From: CAZZBK01 sp964652155
GTDB taxonomy: Bacteria; Planctomycetota; Planctomycetia; Pirellulales; PNKZ01
NCBI GenBank assembly: GCA_964652155.1
Contig: CAZZBK010000014.1
Span: 3,319-67,318 of the forward strand
Length of the DNA: 64,000 nt
Reading direction: 5' to 3'
The position numbers were made by a program, and so were the translations under genes. Of this stretch, positions 1-9,307 are shown piece after piece (within the stretch, counting starts at the first letter, position 1; the number at the start of each line of letters is the position of its first letter). The notes under the pieces were generated by a model. That model saw only the letters and a list, made by a program, of their open reading frames with translations, was not told where the DNA came from and made no database searches.

Positions 1-1290
1 GACGATCGAGCCTTGCGCCTGCAGGCGGCTCGCGTCTACGAACTTCGCGCGACAGTCGCGCACATGACCTCGACCGATCTCTCGGGTCCGCTCGATGACC
101 TCTCGCAGGCCGAGAATTTGTACCTCCGCGAACATCCCGAAGAACAACCGGCCGAAGTGAAGCTGCGACTCTCGCAAATTCATCTCAGCCAGGGGAGGCT
201 ATTAGCCGATCAGAAAAACTTTCTCGCCGCGCTCCGCAAGCTGGACGACGCCGAGTCCCTGTTGTCGCGACTGGTCACGCAACAGCCCGACAGCATCGAG
301 ATTAAACGCTCACTGGCCGAAACGTATCATGCCCTGGGAGAGGTGTACTTGGCGCGCGAAGTCGACTTGGACAAGGCCAAGCAATATTTCCTGCAAAGCA
401 AAGACCTGCGAGAAGCTCTGCGGCAAAACACCGGAGCGGCCGATCAGTTGACCTACGATCGCGATTTGGCCCGCAGCCTTGGTTACCTCGGCGATTTGAA
501 CCTGGCGCAAGGGCAAGTCGCCGTCGCGGCCGAGCAGTACGCCGATTCCTTGCAGCTGCGCGCCAATTTGTATCGCAACAGTCCACGCGATCCCGAGCAT
601 CGTTTTCAGTATGCGCGCGGCTTGATCAACTTTGGCTATCTCGAACGGGGCTATCGCGGCCAATGCTTGGAGGCAATTCCCAAGCTCAAAGAGGCCGAGG
701 AGATTCAAGCCCGGCTCGTGCAAGAGTTTCCCGAAGTGTTGGATTTCCGGATCGACTACGGCTGGACGCTCGACTTGCTGGCCGAGGTCTATTTGTTCGC
801 CAGCACGAGCGAGCCTGACAAGGCGGCGGAGCATCTGCGCGAAGCTCGATCGCGGGCCAAGCAGGCGGCCACGCTCTATGGCCGCATGTTGAGCGACGAC
901 CAGCAACGGCATCGCGTGACGGATGCGAATGTCATCGACGGGCTCGCCACAAGCCTGGTGATTAGCGCGGCGATCGAGCAAACCACCGATCCGAAAGAGG
1001 CGGCGCGGTTGGGCAGCGACGCGGTGCGACTCATTCGCGACCGACTCGGCAGCGAGCCCCTCTTGAACCGCGAAGAGCTGTTCATGTTGGCGCTCGCCCA
1101 GGCCGTGCAGGACAAAAATGCCGAAGCGATTGCCACGCTCGACGAGGCCGCCGCCAAAGGGTTCAACACAGCCGTGCGGCTCGAAAAGCACGCCCAGCTT
1201 GGCTTCCGAACGCTTGCCGCCGACCCGCAACTCAAGTCGCGCTTCGAGACATTGCTGCGCACCGTCACCGCTCGGCTCAGTAAACCGTAG
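1..1290 (+). CDS. TPR-repeat protein, C-terminal part (5' end outside window)
   Basis: The reading frame is open from base 1, so the true start lies upstream; the first possible internal start is a TTG at 13. The 430-codon fragment is almost entirely alpha-helical with tetratricopeptide-like repeats (for example the segments around residues 60-100, 105-150 and 160-200, with the usual small/large hydrophobic and Ala/Leu/Tyr spacing). There is no signal peptide or membrane segment in the visible part. In planctomycetes, C-terminal TPR arrays of this type often follow an N-terminal serine/threonine kinase domain, and that is my inference for the missing part; a free-standing TPR scaffold protein is the alternative. 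It ends with TAG at 1288-1290 and is followed by a strong stem-loop. Confidence 0.7.
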   Translation, partial: DDRALRLQAARVYELRATVAHMTSTDLSGPLDDLSQAENLYLREHPEEQPAEVKLRLSQIHLSQGRLLADQKNFLAALRKLDDAESLLSRLVTQQPDSIEIKRSLAETYHALGEVYLAREVDLDKAKQYFLQSKDLREALRQNTGAADQLTYDRDLARSLGYLGDLNLAQGQVAVAAEQYADSLQLRANLYRNSPRDPEHRFQYARGLINFGYLERGYRGQCLEAIPKLKEAEEIQARLVQEFPEVLDFRIDYGWTLDLLAEVYLFASTSEPDKAAEHLREARSRAKQAATLYGRMLSDDQQRHRVTDANVIDGLATSLVISAAIEQTTDPKEAARLGSDAVRLIRDRLGSEPLLNREELFMLALAQAVQDKNAEAIATLDEAAAKGFNTAVRLEKHAQLGFRTLAADPQLKSRFETLLRTVTARLSKP

Positions 1291-1325
1291 ACACCCGGGT
1301 CGTCGTCACGTTCCGTGTCAACTCT

Positions 1326-1355
1326 CCGAGTCGGGGGCGTAAGCCCCCGGCTCGG
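1326..1355. repeat. Strong GC-rich stem-loop, possible dispersed repeat or terminator
   Basis: The arms CCGAGTCGGGGGC (1326-1338) and GCCCCCGGCTCGG (1343-1355) pair over 13 positions with one G-T wobble around a GTAA loop. It lies about 35 bases after the TPR gene stop and 170 bases before the next start. No T-run follows on the plus strand, so it is not a textbook intrinsic terminator. Palindromes with a GGGGGC-GTAA-GCCCCC core are, from memory, frequent between genes in Pirellula-like genomes, so a dispersed repeat is possible; only one copy was noticed here. Confidence 0.55.
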
Positions 1356-1526
1356 TTGGCCCAGGCACACGCCACGTTATTCGGGGACTCATGTCGAGCG
1401 GCTCGGAAAACGTGGCAATTCCGTCGCGACTGCTTTCACGTCGCATTTATCGGGCTCTTGGGTTAAAATCGGCTGCTGCCCCCTACCCCGCCATACCTGC
1501 CCTCCTGGTTCGCTGAAAGGTCGCCC

Positions 1527-2794
1527 ATGCTGTCATCCGCCTCACTCTGGCTATTGTCGTCGGTTTTGCTGACAGCCGCGCCATTCGAGACCAGCACGAC
1601 GCTCGTATATCAAGGGCAGATCGGCCCGCACCGGACCGAAGACAATGCTCCGCCCGCCAACAAGACCTTCGACCTCACGCTGCTTGTGAGCGACGCCTCG
1701 GACCGAGGCGCGGAGTTGTTTTGGCTCGTCGACGAGCGCGGGCAAGGTGGCTGGAGTTGGAGCGAACGCTTCGGTACGCTCGTGCTCGGCGCGAATCGTC
1801 AACAACAAGGGCCGTTAGGTCCGGCTCTGCTTTATGACTATGGCCGAGGCAAGTCGGTCGTGCCGCTGATTGCACCCGTTCTGAAACTTGAACAGCCACT
1901 CTCCCAAGGGACCGCCTGGGAAGAAGTCCAGACAAGCTATCGTGTCGAAGGGAGCCGGCGTATCGCCGACCGCGATACCTGGCGGATCACGGTCAGCACC
2001 CCGTACGGACTCAAACGCACGCTCTATCTCGACAAGGGTTCAGAACTCCTTGTCGGTTGGGATGAGCGTGTGTTCATGGATCAAGGGACCGAGTACCGCA
2101 TGCAGGTGCGGCTGGGCAGCACCGCGAAGCTCGACGGTGCTGAACTAGCGTCGCTGGGCGGAGCATTCGAGGCGCTGGTTGAATTGCGCACTCGGCTCAA
2201 GCGCCCGGCGCGGAGCATGAACGAAGAGTTGGATAGCGAGCAACGCGCGATCCTCAAGGCATCGCTCGGCGGCTTGCAGCAAAATATCACGCGCGGACCG
2301 CTCAAGTCGGTCGTCGCCGCCGCTCAGCGCGATCTCGAAGTACAAGGGGGCCGCGCCGAGGCGCTCGGCTCACTCGAACAAAAATGGGTCGGTCAGCCAC
2401 TACCGTCGCTCGAACTCGTCGGCCTCAACAAGCAACCCCTAGCCAGCGAGCAACTCAAAGGCAAAGTGACCGTGCTCCACTTTTGGGACTATCGCGACGA
2501 GCCGCTCAAGGAACCCTACGGGCAGGTCGGCTATCTCGAATTCTTGCATGCCAAGCGCAACGCTGACGGCCTGCAGGTGTTGGGCGTGGCGGTCGACGGT
2601 CGCCTCGCGCAGGAGAACACTCGCGGCGCGGCGGTGAGCGGCATCCGCAAGTTGCGGTCGTTCATGAACCTGACCTATCCGATCTTCTTGGACGAAGGGG
2701 CCGCCATCCGCAGCCTAGGCGACCCACGGCAAGTCGGCGCCGTGCTGCCGCTGTTTGTTGTGATCGGCCGCGACGGCAAGGTGGCCCACTATCA
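1527..2794 (+). CDS. Secreted thioredoxin-fold (TlpA/redoxin-like) protein, 3' end lost in assembly gap
   Basis: Starts at ATG 1527 with AAAGG a few bases upstream. Residues 1-20 form a Sec signal peptide. Residues about 25-230 are a beta-rich region of unknown family. From about residue 287 a redoxin/TlpA-like domain begins: VGQPLPSLEL, then GKVTVLHFWD, then LQVLGVAVDG and LPLFVVIGRDGKV. The usual CxxC active site after the FW motif is replaced by DYRDEP, so it is probably not a classical thiol oxidoreductase. The gene runs into the 100-N gap at 2795. After the gap one frame reads PLRQVRIAA and stops at 2924-2926, which would suit the missing C-terminus, but the gap length is unknown so this cannot be joined. 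Confidence 0.75.
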
Positions 2795-2894
2795 NNNNNN
2801 NNNNNNNNNNNNNNNNNNNNNNNNNNNNNNNNNNNNNNNNNNNNNNNNNNNNNNNNNNNNNNNNNNNNNNNNNNNNNNNNNNNNNNNNNNNNNN
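2795..2894. other. Assembly gap (100 N)
   Basis: Exactly 100 N, the conventional placeholder for a scaffold gap of unknown size. It cuts the thioredoxin-fold gene. Any reading frame translated across it is an artefact. The 86 bases between the gap and the next start could hold the end of the interrupted gene. Confidence 0.98.
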
Positions 2895-2980
2895 ATCCAT
2901 TGCGGCAAGTTCGTATCGCCGCATAGAATATCACTTATACGACCCATCTGACTTCTACCCTCGATCGCGATTGGCATGCC

Positions 2981-4411
2981 ATGTCCACGCGTCCCACCCT
3001 CAACTGCCCGGGTCCGATCGATCGACGTTCGTGGTTGAAGATCGGCGGCTTGAGCCTGGGCGCGTTGGCGGCTGGAGTGGCACCTACGACCGCGCGGCTC
3101 TTGGCGGCCGAGGGGACTCGCGATTCCAAACGACAGCCGAACGACGACTTCTCGGTAATCTGGTTTTGGGCCAACGGCGGACCGAGCCACTTCGAGACGT
3201 TCGACCTTAAGCCCGACGCCCCCGATACAATTCGCGGTCCGTTTCAACCGATCGCGACCAATGTGCCGGGGATTGAGATTAGCGAGCAGTTGCCCAAGCT
3301 CGCGCGCATGGCCGACAAGTTCGCGATCCTCCGCTCGTTGCAGCACAATCGTGGAGAACATTCCGGCGGCACGCATCGACTGCTCACCGGCTACCCATCG
3401 GTCGCGGCCAACTTACAGAATGCCGAGTTTCCTGACATCGGCGCGGTCGTCTCGAAAATGCTTGAGTCGCGCGCGGCCGATGTGCCGACGTACATTGCCA
3501 ACAGTAAGTCATACGGCGGCGGGCCGGGGTACCTTGGGCCAGCTTATATGCCGTTCATGCCCGGCAACGACACCGAATCGGGCACCGGCAACCAAGCTTA
3601 CCCGCCGGTGCCGCTGTATCTGACCGAGGCCAATCGCGCGAACTTTGCACTCTCGCCCGATGGGGTGCTCACGCTGCGCACACGCTACGGTCTGCTCGAC
3701 ACGATGAACGAATTGGCGCTGCACATCGACCGGCGCGGCGAGATTGACACGTTCGATGGTTTCCAACGTCGGGCCATCGAGATGCTCGCCGGTCCCCGCA
3801 CGCGAGAGGCGTTCAATCTCGCGCAGGAAGATGCCCGCACCCGGGCCGAATACGGCGACACGCATTGGGGCAAAAGCCTGCTCACCGCGCGGCGACTGGT
3901 CGAGGCGGGCACGCGGTTCGTGCAAGTACTCGCCGGTTTCACGCTCCGCGAGTCGACGGGGCGCATCACGAGTTGGGATGACCACTCTGTAAACTGCGAT
4001 ATTTTCAAGGCCTATGAAGAGCGCATGCCGGTGTTCGATCAGGCCGTGTCGGCCCTGATAGCCGACCTGTATCGCCGTGGACTCGACCGCCGAGTGCTGT
4101 TCGTCTTCTCTGGCGAGTTTGGACGCACGCCGACGATTCGCAATCAAGACGCCAGCGGACGACCGGGCCGCGACCACTGGCCCCGGGCCATGAACGTACT
4201 ATTGGCCGGCGGTGGGCTCCGGATGGGACAAGTCATCGGTGAAACCAACGCGCGCGGCGAGGAACCAATTCGTCGCGCGATGGACAGTAACTGCCTGCTC
4301 GCGACGATCTATCACCGTTTTGGCATCGACATGCAGCACGAATTCCATGACCTCAGCGGTCGACCGTTCCCGATCCTGAAAAACGGTGAGCCGATCGCCG
4401 AGTTGTTGTAA
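2981..4411 (+). CDS. DUF1501 family secreted protein (Tat signal)
   Basis: 476 aa. The N-terminus carries a twin-arginine signal, DRRSWLKIGG followed by a hydrophobic stretch and an AAE cleavage region near residue 43. The body matches DUF1501, the planctomycete family with an alkaline-phosphatase/sulfatase-like fold: WANGGPSHFETFDLKPDAP near residue 65, FSGEFGRTPTI near 378 and DHWPRAMNVLLAGGGLRMG near 400. It lacks the sulfatase C-x-P-x-R motif. Family members usually pair with PSD1 (DUF1549/DUF1553) cytochrome-like proteins, but no PSD1 gene is next to this copy; one could be hidden upstream. ATG 2981 is the only start that keeps the full Tat signal. Confidence 0.9.
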   Translation: MSTRPTLNCPGPIDRRSWLKIGGLSLGALAAGVAPTTARLLAAEGTRDSKRQPNDDFSVIWFWANGGPSHFETFDLKPDAPDTIRGPFQPIATNVPGIEISEQLPKLARMADKFAILRSLQHNRGEHSGGTHRLLTGYPSVAANLQNAEFPDIGAVVSKMLESRAADVPTYIANSKSYGGGPGYLGPAYMPFMPGNDTESGTGNQAYPPVPLYLTEANRANFALSPDGVLTLRTRYGLLDTMNELALHIDRRGEIDTFDGFQRRAIEMLAGPRTREAFNLAQEDARTRAEYGDTHWGKSLLTARRLVEAGTRFVQVLAGFTLRESTGRITSWDDHSVNCDIFKAYEERMPVFDQAVSALIADLYRRGLDRRVLFVFSGEFGRTPTIRNQDASGRPGRDHWPRAMNVLLAGGGLRMGQVIGETNARGEEPIRRAMDSNCLLATIYHRFGIDMQHEFHDLSGRPFPILKNGEPIAELL

Positions 4412-4464
4412 CATGACGACAGCCAGGGCGGTCCTGTCAGTCGTGTATCTCTTACGAGGGTGCC

Positions 4465-5130
4465 GTGTCCAATATCTATCACAGCCTGCTACTATTTCTG
4501 TTGGTTTCAAACCCTTCGGTTTCACTGTTGGCCGCCAAACCGGTTGCCGATTGGCAACTCGATAATCTCGAGTCGATCGGCGGCCATAGAGTGACCGTGG
4601 TGGGCAAACCGCGCGTGATCGAAACCGATCGCGGCAAGGCGATCGAATTTAACGGGAAAGACGACGCACTGTTTATCGACGTCAATCCACTCGCGGGACT
4701 GCGCGAGTTCACGGCTGAAGTGGTCTTTCGTCCCGCGGCTCTCGGCCCACTCGCGCAACGGTTTCTACACTTTCAACCGCGCGGCAGCGATAATCGCCTG
4801 CTTTTTGAGACCCGTCTGCCCCAGGGCAACGAATGGTTCCTCGACACTTATCTGCAATCGGGCGAAGGCAAGCACACGCTGTTCGCCGAGAAGTTTCTGC
4901 ACCCGCTCGGCCCTTGGTATCACGCGGCGATCGTCGTGGATGGCCAGACCATGCGTCACTACGTGAATGGCCAGTTGGAACTCTCGACCGATGTCAAGCT
5001 GATTCCGCTCGCCGAGGGCGGCACTTCGATCGGAGTGCGATTTAACAAGGTCCATTGGTATCAAGGGGCAATTCGGCAGATTCGCGTCACCCCGGCCGCG
5101 CTCGCTCCGGCAGTTTTTGTTAAGCCGTGA
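4465..5130 (+). CDS. Secreted LamG/concanavalin-like domain protein
   Basis: 221 aa from a GTG start at 4465, chosen because it gives a signal peptide (hydrophobic residues 7-24, cleavage near LLAAKP). The rest is a single jelly-roll LamG-type domain: KAIEFNGKDDALFID, then FTAEVVFRP, WYHAAIVVDGQTMRHYVNG and a final VTPAALAPAVF, the usual order of strands in LamG_3 proteins. Such domains bind carbohydrate or act as structural modules in exported proteins. It lies 53 bases after the DUF1501 gene and 59 bases before the FAD oxidoreductase, all plus strand, so the three may be cotranscribed. Confidence 0.8.
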   Translation: MSNIYHSLLLFLLVSNPSVSLLAAKPVADWQLDNLESIGGHRVTVVGKPRVIETDRGKAIEFNGKDDALFIDVNPLAGLREFTAEVVFRPAALGPLAQRFLHFQPRGSDNRLLFETRLPQGNEWFLDTYLQSGEGKHTLFAEKFLHPLGPWYHAAIVVDGQTMRHYVNGQLELSTDVKLIPLAEGGTSIGVRFNKVHWYQGAIRQIRVTPAALAPAVFVKP

Positions 5131-5189
5131 GCGCGTTTCTCGCCGCGGCGGACCGGCCATCCAGAATCATCCCAACAGGAATCCCCTTC

Positions 5190-7286
5190 ATGAAATTCGC
5201 GCTCTCGCTCGTCGCTCTACTCATCACGTCGACCGCTGCGGCGGTTGAGTACGACGTCGTTGTTTACGGGGGCACGTCGGCGGCCGTCACTGCGGCGGTC
5301 CAGGCGGCGAAGATGAACAAGTCGGTTATCATCGTCAGCCCCGACAAGCACCTGGGCGGACTCACCGGCAGCGGGCTGGGCTTCACCGACACCGGCGATA
5401 AGCGAGTCATCGGCGGTCTGTCACGCGAGTTCTACCATCGCGTGTGGCAAGCATACCAGCGCAGCGAAACCTGGCGCTGGCAGAAGCGTGACGAGTACGG
5501 CAACAAAGGCCAAGGAACTCCGGCGATCGACGGCGAACATCGCACCATGTGGATCTTTGAGCCGCGCGTGGCCGAGCAGGTGTTCGAGGATTTTGTTCGC
5601 GATTACAAAATTCCGGTTGAGCGGGATCAATGGCTCGATCGAACCAAAGGAGTGACCAGACAGGGGGATCGCATCACCTCGATCACCACGCTTAACGGTC
5701 GTACTTACGCGGGGAAAATGTTTATCGACGCCACCTACGAAGGAGACCTCATGGCCACGGCCGGGGTCAAGTACCATGTCGGTCGCGAGTCGCAAAAAGC
5801 GTATGGCGAGAAATGGGCCGGTGTGCAGACCGGCGTGCTTCATCATCGACATCACTTCGGCGCGTTGACGCAAAAGGTGGACCCTTACGTGGTGCCGGGC
5901 GATCCCCAGAGCGGCGTGCTGCCGCGCGTCAGCGCCGCGCCTCCCGGCGAGTACGGCGCGGGAGACAACAAGGTGCAGGCCTATTGTTACCGCATGTGCT
6001 TGACCAATTTGGCGGAGAACCGTCTCCCCTTCCCCAAGCCGGCCAACTACGACCCCAAGCAGTACGAACTGCTCATCCGTATTTACCAAGCCGGCTGGAA
6101 AGAGACGTTCGATAAGTTCGATCCGATTCCCAATCACAAGACCGACACGAACAACCACGGTCCGATGAGCACCGACAACATCGGTTTCAACTACGATTAC
6201 CCCGAGGCGTCCTACGAGCGTCGGCGCGAGATTCTCGAAGAACACAAACAGTATCAGCAAGGCTGGCTCTACTTTATTGCCAACGATCCGCGCGTTCCCA
6301 AGGACGTGCAAGCCCGCATGCGCAGCTATGGGCTGCCCAAGGACGAGTTCCTCGATAATGGCCACTGGCCGCATCAGATTTATGTGCGCGAAGCGCGGCG
6401 CATGATCGGCTCTTTCGTGATGACCGAGCACGAGTTGATCAAGACCCGGCCCACTCCCGAGAGCGTCGGCATGGGCTCGTACGGCATCGACTCGCACAAT
6501 ATTCAGCGATACATCACCCCCGAGGGCGCCGTGCAAAACGAGGGAGACATCGGCGTCTCGACTCGCGGACCGTATCAGATCGCGTATGGATCGCTGGTTC
6601 CCAAGCGGAGCGAAGGGTCCAATCTATTCGTGCCGGTGGCCCTGTCGAGTACGCATGTGGCGTATGGCTCGATCCGCATGGAGCCGGTGTTCATGATCCT
6701 GGGACAGTCGGCCGCGACCGCTGCCGTGTTGGCCATCGAGCAGGGGCATGCCGTGCAGGATGTTCCTTATGGCAAACTGCGCGAGCGATTGCTCGCCGAC
6801 GGACAAATCCTTGAAGTGAGCGCGGCGCAGGCTTCGAGCCCCGAGCAGATCGAGTCGGTCAGCCCGGCCAAACTCGCCGGCATCGTGATCGACGAGATGC
6901 AGGCCGAGTTGGTTGGCTCGTGGAGCTCAGGTAACAACAATGCCAAGCGTGTGGGTCCCGGCTATCGACATGACGGCAACACGCGCGACGGACGCTCGAC
7001 TGCCCGATTTGAGGCCAAGCTCCCTGCGGCAGGTCGTTATGACGTGCGGCTCGCGTACATTCCCAATGAAAATCGGGCCACGAATGTCCCCGTCGAGGTT
7101 CACTCGTCCACGGGGGTCAAAACCATCACACTCAACCAACGCGTCGAGCCGGGTATCGGAGGGCTCTTCGTCTCGCTCGGCATATTCGAGTTCACAACCG
7201 ACAAGCCCGCCGCGGTCGTCATCACGAATCGGAACACCGACGGTTACGTGGTCGTCGACGCCGTGCAGTGGGTGAGCGTGAAGTGA
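5190..7286 (+). CDS. Secreted FAD-dependent oxidoreductase with C-terminal golvesin/xanthan-lyase-like domain
   Basis: 698 aa from ATG 5190, which begins a clear Sec signal peptide (MKFALSLVALL...AAAV). A GTG at 5127 overlapping the previous stop would add 21 residues ahead of that signal and is less likely. The N-terminal part is an FAD_oxidored-type Rossmann domain: VVVYGGTSAAVTAAVQAA, then GLTGSGLGFTDTG, and FIDATYEGDLMATAGV. From about residue 570 there is a beta-sandwich with DGRSTARFEAKLPAAGRYDVRLAY and GYVVVDAVQWV, the pattern of the golvesin / xanthan lyase C-terminal domain. Substrate unknown; probably acts on exported carbohydrate or a sugar-derived compound. Confidence 0.88.
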   Translation: MKFALSLVALLITSTAAAVEYDVVVYGGTSAAVTAAVQAAKMNKSVIIVSPDKHLGGLTGSGLGFTDTGDKRVIGGLSREFYHRVWQAYQRSETWRWQKRDEYGNKGQGTPAIDGEHRTMWIFEPRVAEQVFEDFVRDYKIPVERDQWLDRTKGVTRQGDRITSITTLNGRTYAGKMFIDATYEGDLMATAGVKYHVGRESQKAYGEKWAGVQTGVLHHRHHFGALTQKVDPYVVPGDPQSGVLPRVSAAPPGEYGAGDNKVQAYCYRMCLTNLAENRLPFPKPANYDPKQYELLIRIYQAGWKETFDKFDPIPNHKTDTNNHGPMSTDNIGFNYDYPEASYERRREILEEHKQYQQGWLYFIANDPRVPKDVQARMRSYGLPKDEFLDNGHWPHQIYVREARRMIGSFVMTEHELIKTRPTPESVGMGSYGIDSHNIQRYITPEGAVQNEGDIGVSTRGPYQIAYGSLVPKRSEGSNLFVPVALSSTHVAYGSIRMEPVFMILGQSAATAAVLAIEQGHAVQDVPYGKLRERLLADGQILEVSAAQASSPEQIESVSPAKLAGIVIDEMQAELVGSWSSGNNNAKRVGPGYRHDGNTRDGRSTARFEAKLPAAGRYDVRLAYIPNENRATNVPVEVHSSTGVKTITLNQRVEPGIGGLFVSLGIFEFTTDKPAAVVITNRNTDGYVVVDAVQWVSVK

Positions 7287-7313
7287 CCACGGCCGTTCGC
7301 ACGGCGAGGGACT

Positions 7314-8126
7314 CTAGGCTCGTAGGGTCCACTGCCAGAGGCAGGTGAGCGCGCCGACGGGCAGGCACCACCAAGCAAAGTCTTGCAGCCGGCCGGCGCG
7401 GAGCCAAGAGAGCAACCACTTAAGCGCCAACACACCCACCACGAACGACACGACCGCGCCGCACAGCAGCGGCCGCCAGTCGGTCGAGCTGTGCGACTCG
7501 GCGAGCAAGTCCTTGGCCTCGACCAAGCAGGCACCGGCCGTGACGGGGATGGCAAGCAAAAACGAGAAAGTCGCCGCGGCGTCTCGTCGCAAGCCGGTCA
7601 CCAATCCTGCGATGATCGTTGAGCCGCTACGCGAAATGCCTGGCAGAATGGCGACGGCCTGGGCGAGGCCGATACACAACGCCTGGCGGTAAGTCATGTG
7701 AGTGTAGTCGACCTGTCCGGAACTGTGCCGCGCGCTCCACAACAGGCCCGCCCCGGTGACGAACAGCATCAGACCGGTGAGCGCGGGATTTGTGAAACCG
7801 GCTTTCAATGAAGGTGACACCTTGAACCACTCGTGCAGTGCCACGCCGACAACCCCGGCGGGAATCGTTCCCACGATCACCAAGCCAATCACCCGCCGGT
7901 CGGCCCCCAGCAGTCGCCAAATCCGCTGCCAATACACGACGATGATCGACAATAGCGTGCCGAAATGCAGGGCAATGGTCACCGTGAGCGAGTCGGGCAA
8001 CGTGAGCCCGCCGGCGTCATGCAGCGCCGCCTGCGCAATGTTCAGGTGTCCTGACGAGCTGATCGGCAGAAACTCGGCGATCCCTTGCAGGACCCCCAGC
8101 AGAATAATCGCCAGCCAATCGAACAT
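7314..8126 (-). CDS. uppP: Undecaprenyl-diphosphatase UppP (BacA)
   Basis: 270 aa integral membrane protein that dephosphorylates undecaprenyl pyrophosphate so the lipid carrier can be reused in cell-wall and polysaccharide synthesis; overexpression gives bacitracin tolerance in other bacteria. Diagnostic motifs are present: GIAEFLPISSSGHL near residue 16 and LPGISRSGSTI near residue 162, holding the catalytic Glu, Ser and Arg positions of the family. Length is normal (about 270) and there are seven to eight hydrophobic segments. It converges with the FAD oxidoreductase gene, 27 bases apart. Confidence 0.97.
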   Translation of the reverse strand: MFDWLAIILLGVLQGIAEFLPISSSGHLNIAQAALHDAGGLTLPDSLTVTIALHFGTLLSIIVVYWQRIWRLLGADRRVIGLVIVGTIPAGVVGVALHEWFKVSPSLKAGFTNPALTGLMLFVTGAGLLWSARHSSGQVDYTHMTYRQALCIGLAQAVAILPGISRSGSTIIAGLVTGLRRDAAATFSFLLAIPVTAGACLVEAKDLLAESHSSTDWRPLLCGAVVSFVVGVLALKWLLSWLRAGRLQDFAWWCLPVGALTCLWQWTLRA

Positions 8127-8230
8127 CGTCGTGGTGTCACTCGTCCAGCGGGTGCTTCAATCGAATGTCGAAATATAGCACGCGGCGACGAGCGCGCGAT
8201 TGTAACGATTATGCCGCTGGCGTTTACTAA

Positions 8231-9295
8231 TTAACCACCAAGATGGGCGATCACCCGGTCGGCGAGTTGCGTGGTCGACAGGGTACCGCCCAGATCAGGC
8301 GTGCCGTGCCCTTGCGCCAGGGTTCGCTCGACCGCGGAGCGAATCGCGACCGCCGCCCCATCGAGCCGCAACCAGTCGAGCATCATGGCTGCGCTCAAAA
8401 TGGCCGCAATAGGATTGGCGATGCCGCGCCCCGCAATGTCGGGTGCCGAGCCATGCACCGGCTCGAACATCGACGGATACTCGCGCTGCGGATTGGTGTT
8501 GGTGCTCGGGGCCATCCCCAGGCCGCCGCTGATCGTCCCTCCCAAGTCGGTCAACAAGTCGCCGAACAAATTCGACGCCACGATCACGTCGAACGCCTCG
8601 GGACAGCGCACCAGGTTCATCGCCAACGCGTCGCAATGCTGTCGCTGGGCGCTCACGTCGGGATAGTCCCGCTGCACCTCGGTGAGAATTTCGTCCCACA
8701 TCACATACGCATAGCGTTGGGCATTGCTCTTGGTGGCCATCGTCAAGTGCTTACGGCGCGTGCGTGCCATCTCGAAGCCAAAGCGTAAAATCCGTTCGAC
8801 CCCGCGGCGCGTGTGGATTGCCGTTTGCAAGGCGAACTCGTCGCTGCGGCCAACATGAAATCGGCTCCCCGAGTCGACGTACTCCCCTTCGCTGTTCTCG
8901 CGGATCACGACAAAATCGATGTGTTCTGGGCCTTTACCCGCGAGGGGGCAGCGCACGCCGGGGTACAGCTTGGCAGGGCGCACACAGGCGTATTGATCAA
9001 ACGTTTGGCGAATCTTCACAAGCGGCGCGAGCGTCAGGTGGTCGGGGATTTTCTCGGGCCAGCCCACGGCCCCCAGCAAGATGGCGTCGAACGGCCGCAC
9101 GACGTCGAGAAAGTTGTCGGGCACAACCGTGCCGTGCTTCAGGTAATAGTCGTATCCCCAGTCGAGATCGGAGAGCACGAGCGCGAATTCGCGGCTCTGC
9201 TTTTCGACGGCCCGCAGCACACGCACCGCCTCGTGCGTAACCTCGGGACCAATGCCATCCCCGCCGTAAACAGCAATCTTCAGCGTGCGACTCAT
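8231..9295 (-). CDS. D-malate / tartrate dehydrogenase (isocitrate/isopropylmalate dehydrogenase family)
   Basis: 354 aa. Oxidatively decarboxylates a 2-hydroxy acid with NAD and a divalent metal. The family signature is complete: IAVYGGDGIGPEV at the start, GAVGWPEKIPDH, RENSEGEY with the substrate-contact residues, TKSNAQRYAY and the metal-binding FGDLLTDLGG. The phrase FDQYACVRPAKLYPGV and the VGWP motif are typical of DmlA/TtuC (D-malate or tartrate dehydrogenase) rather than LeuB, where a LexLR segment would be expected. Exact substrate is inferred only. It precedes the cyclase gene's stop by 12 bases, so 11113-8231 may be one transcript. Confidence 0.85.
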   Translation of the reverse strand: MSRTLKIAVYGGDGIGPEVTHEAVRVLRAVEKQSREFALVLSDLDWGYDYYLKHGTVVPDNFLDVVRPFDAILLGAVGWPEKIPDHLTLAPLVKIRQTFDQYACVRPAKLYPGVRCPLAGKGPEHIDFVVIRENSEGEYVDSGSRFHVGRSDEFALQTAIHTRRGVERILRFGFEMARTRRKHLTMATKSNAQRYAYVMWDEILTEVQRDYPDVSAQRQHCDALAMNLVRCPEAFDVIVASNLFGDLLTDLGGTISGGLGMAPSTNTNPQREYPSMFEPVHGSAPDIAGRGIANPIAAILSAAMMLDWLRLDGAAVAIRSAVERTLAQGHGTPDLGGTLSTTQLADRVIAHLGG

Positions 9296-9307
9296 GGTGT
9301 GTGTGCG

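Noticed and set aside
310..1230. 306-residue minus-strand ORF
   Set aside because: Shadow of the TPR protein, which has the helical repeat pattern.
2895..2951. C-terminal residues of the thioredoxin-fold frame read straight across the gap
   Set aside because: The 100 N placeholder makes the frame meaningless; another frame gives PLRQVRIAA and stops, which is more plausible.
5127..5189. GTG start 21 codons before the FAD oxidoreductase ATG
   Set aside because: It would precede a normal signal peptide.
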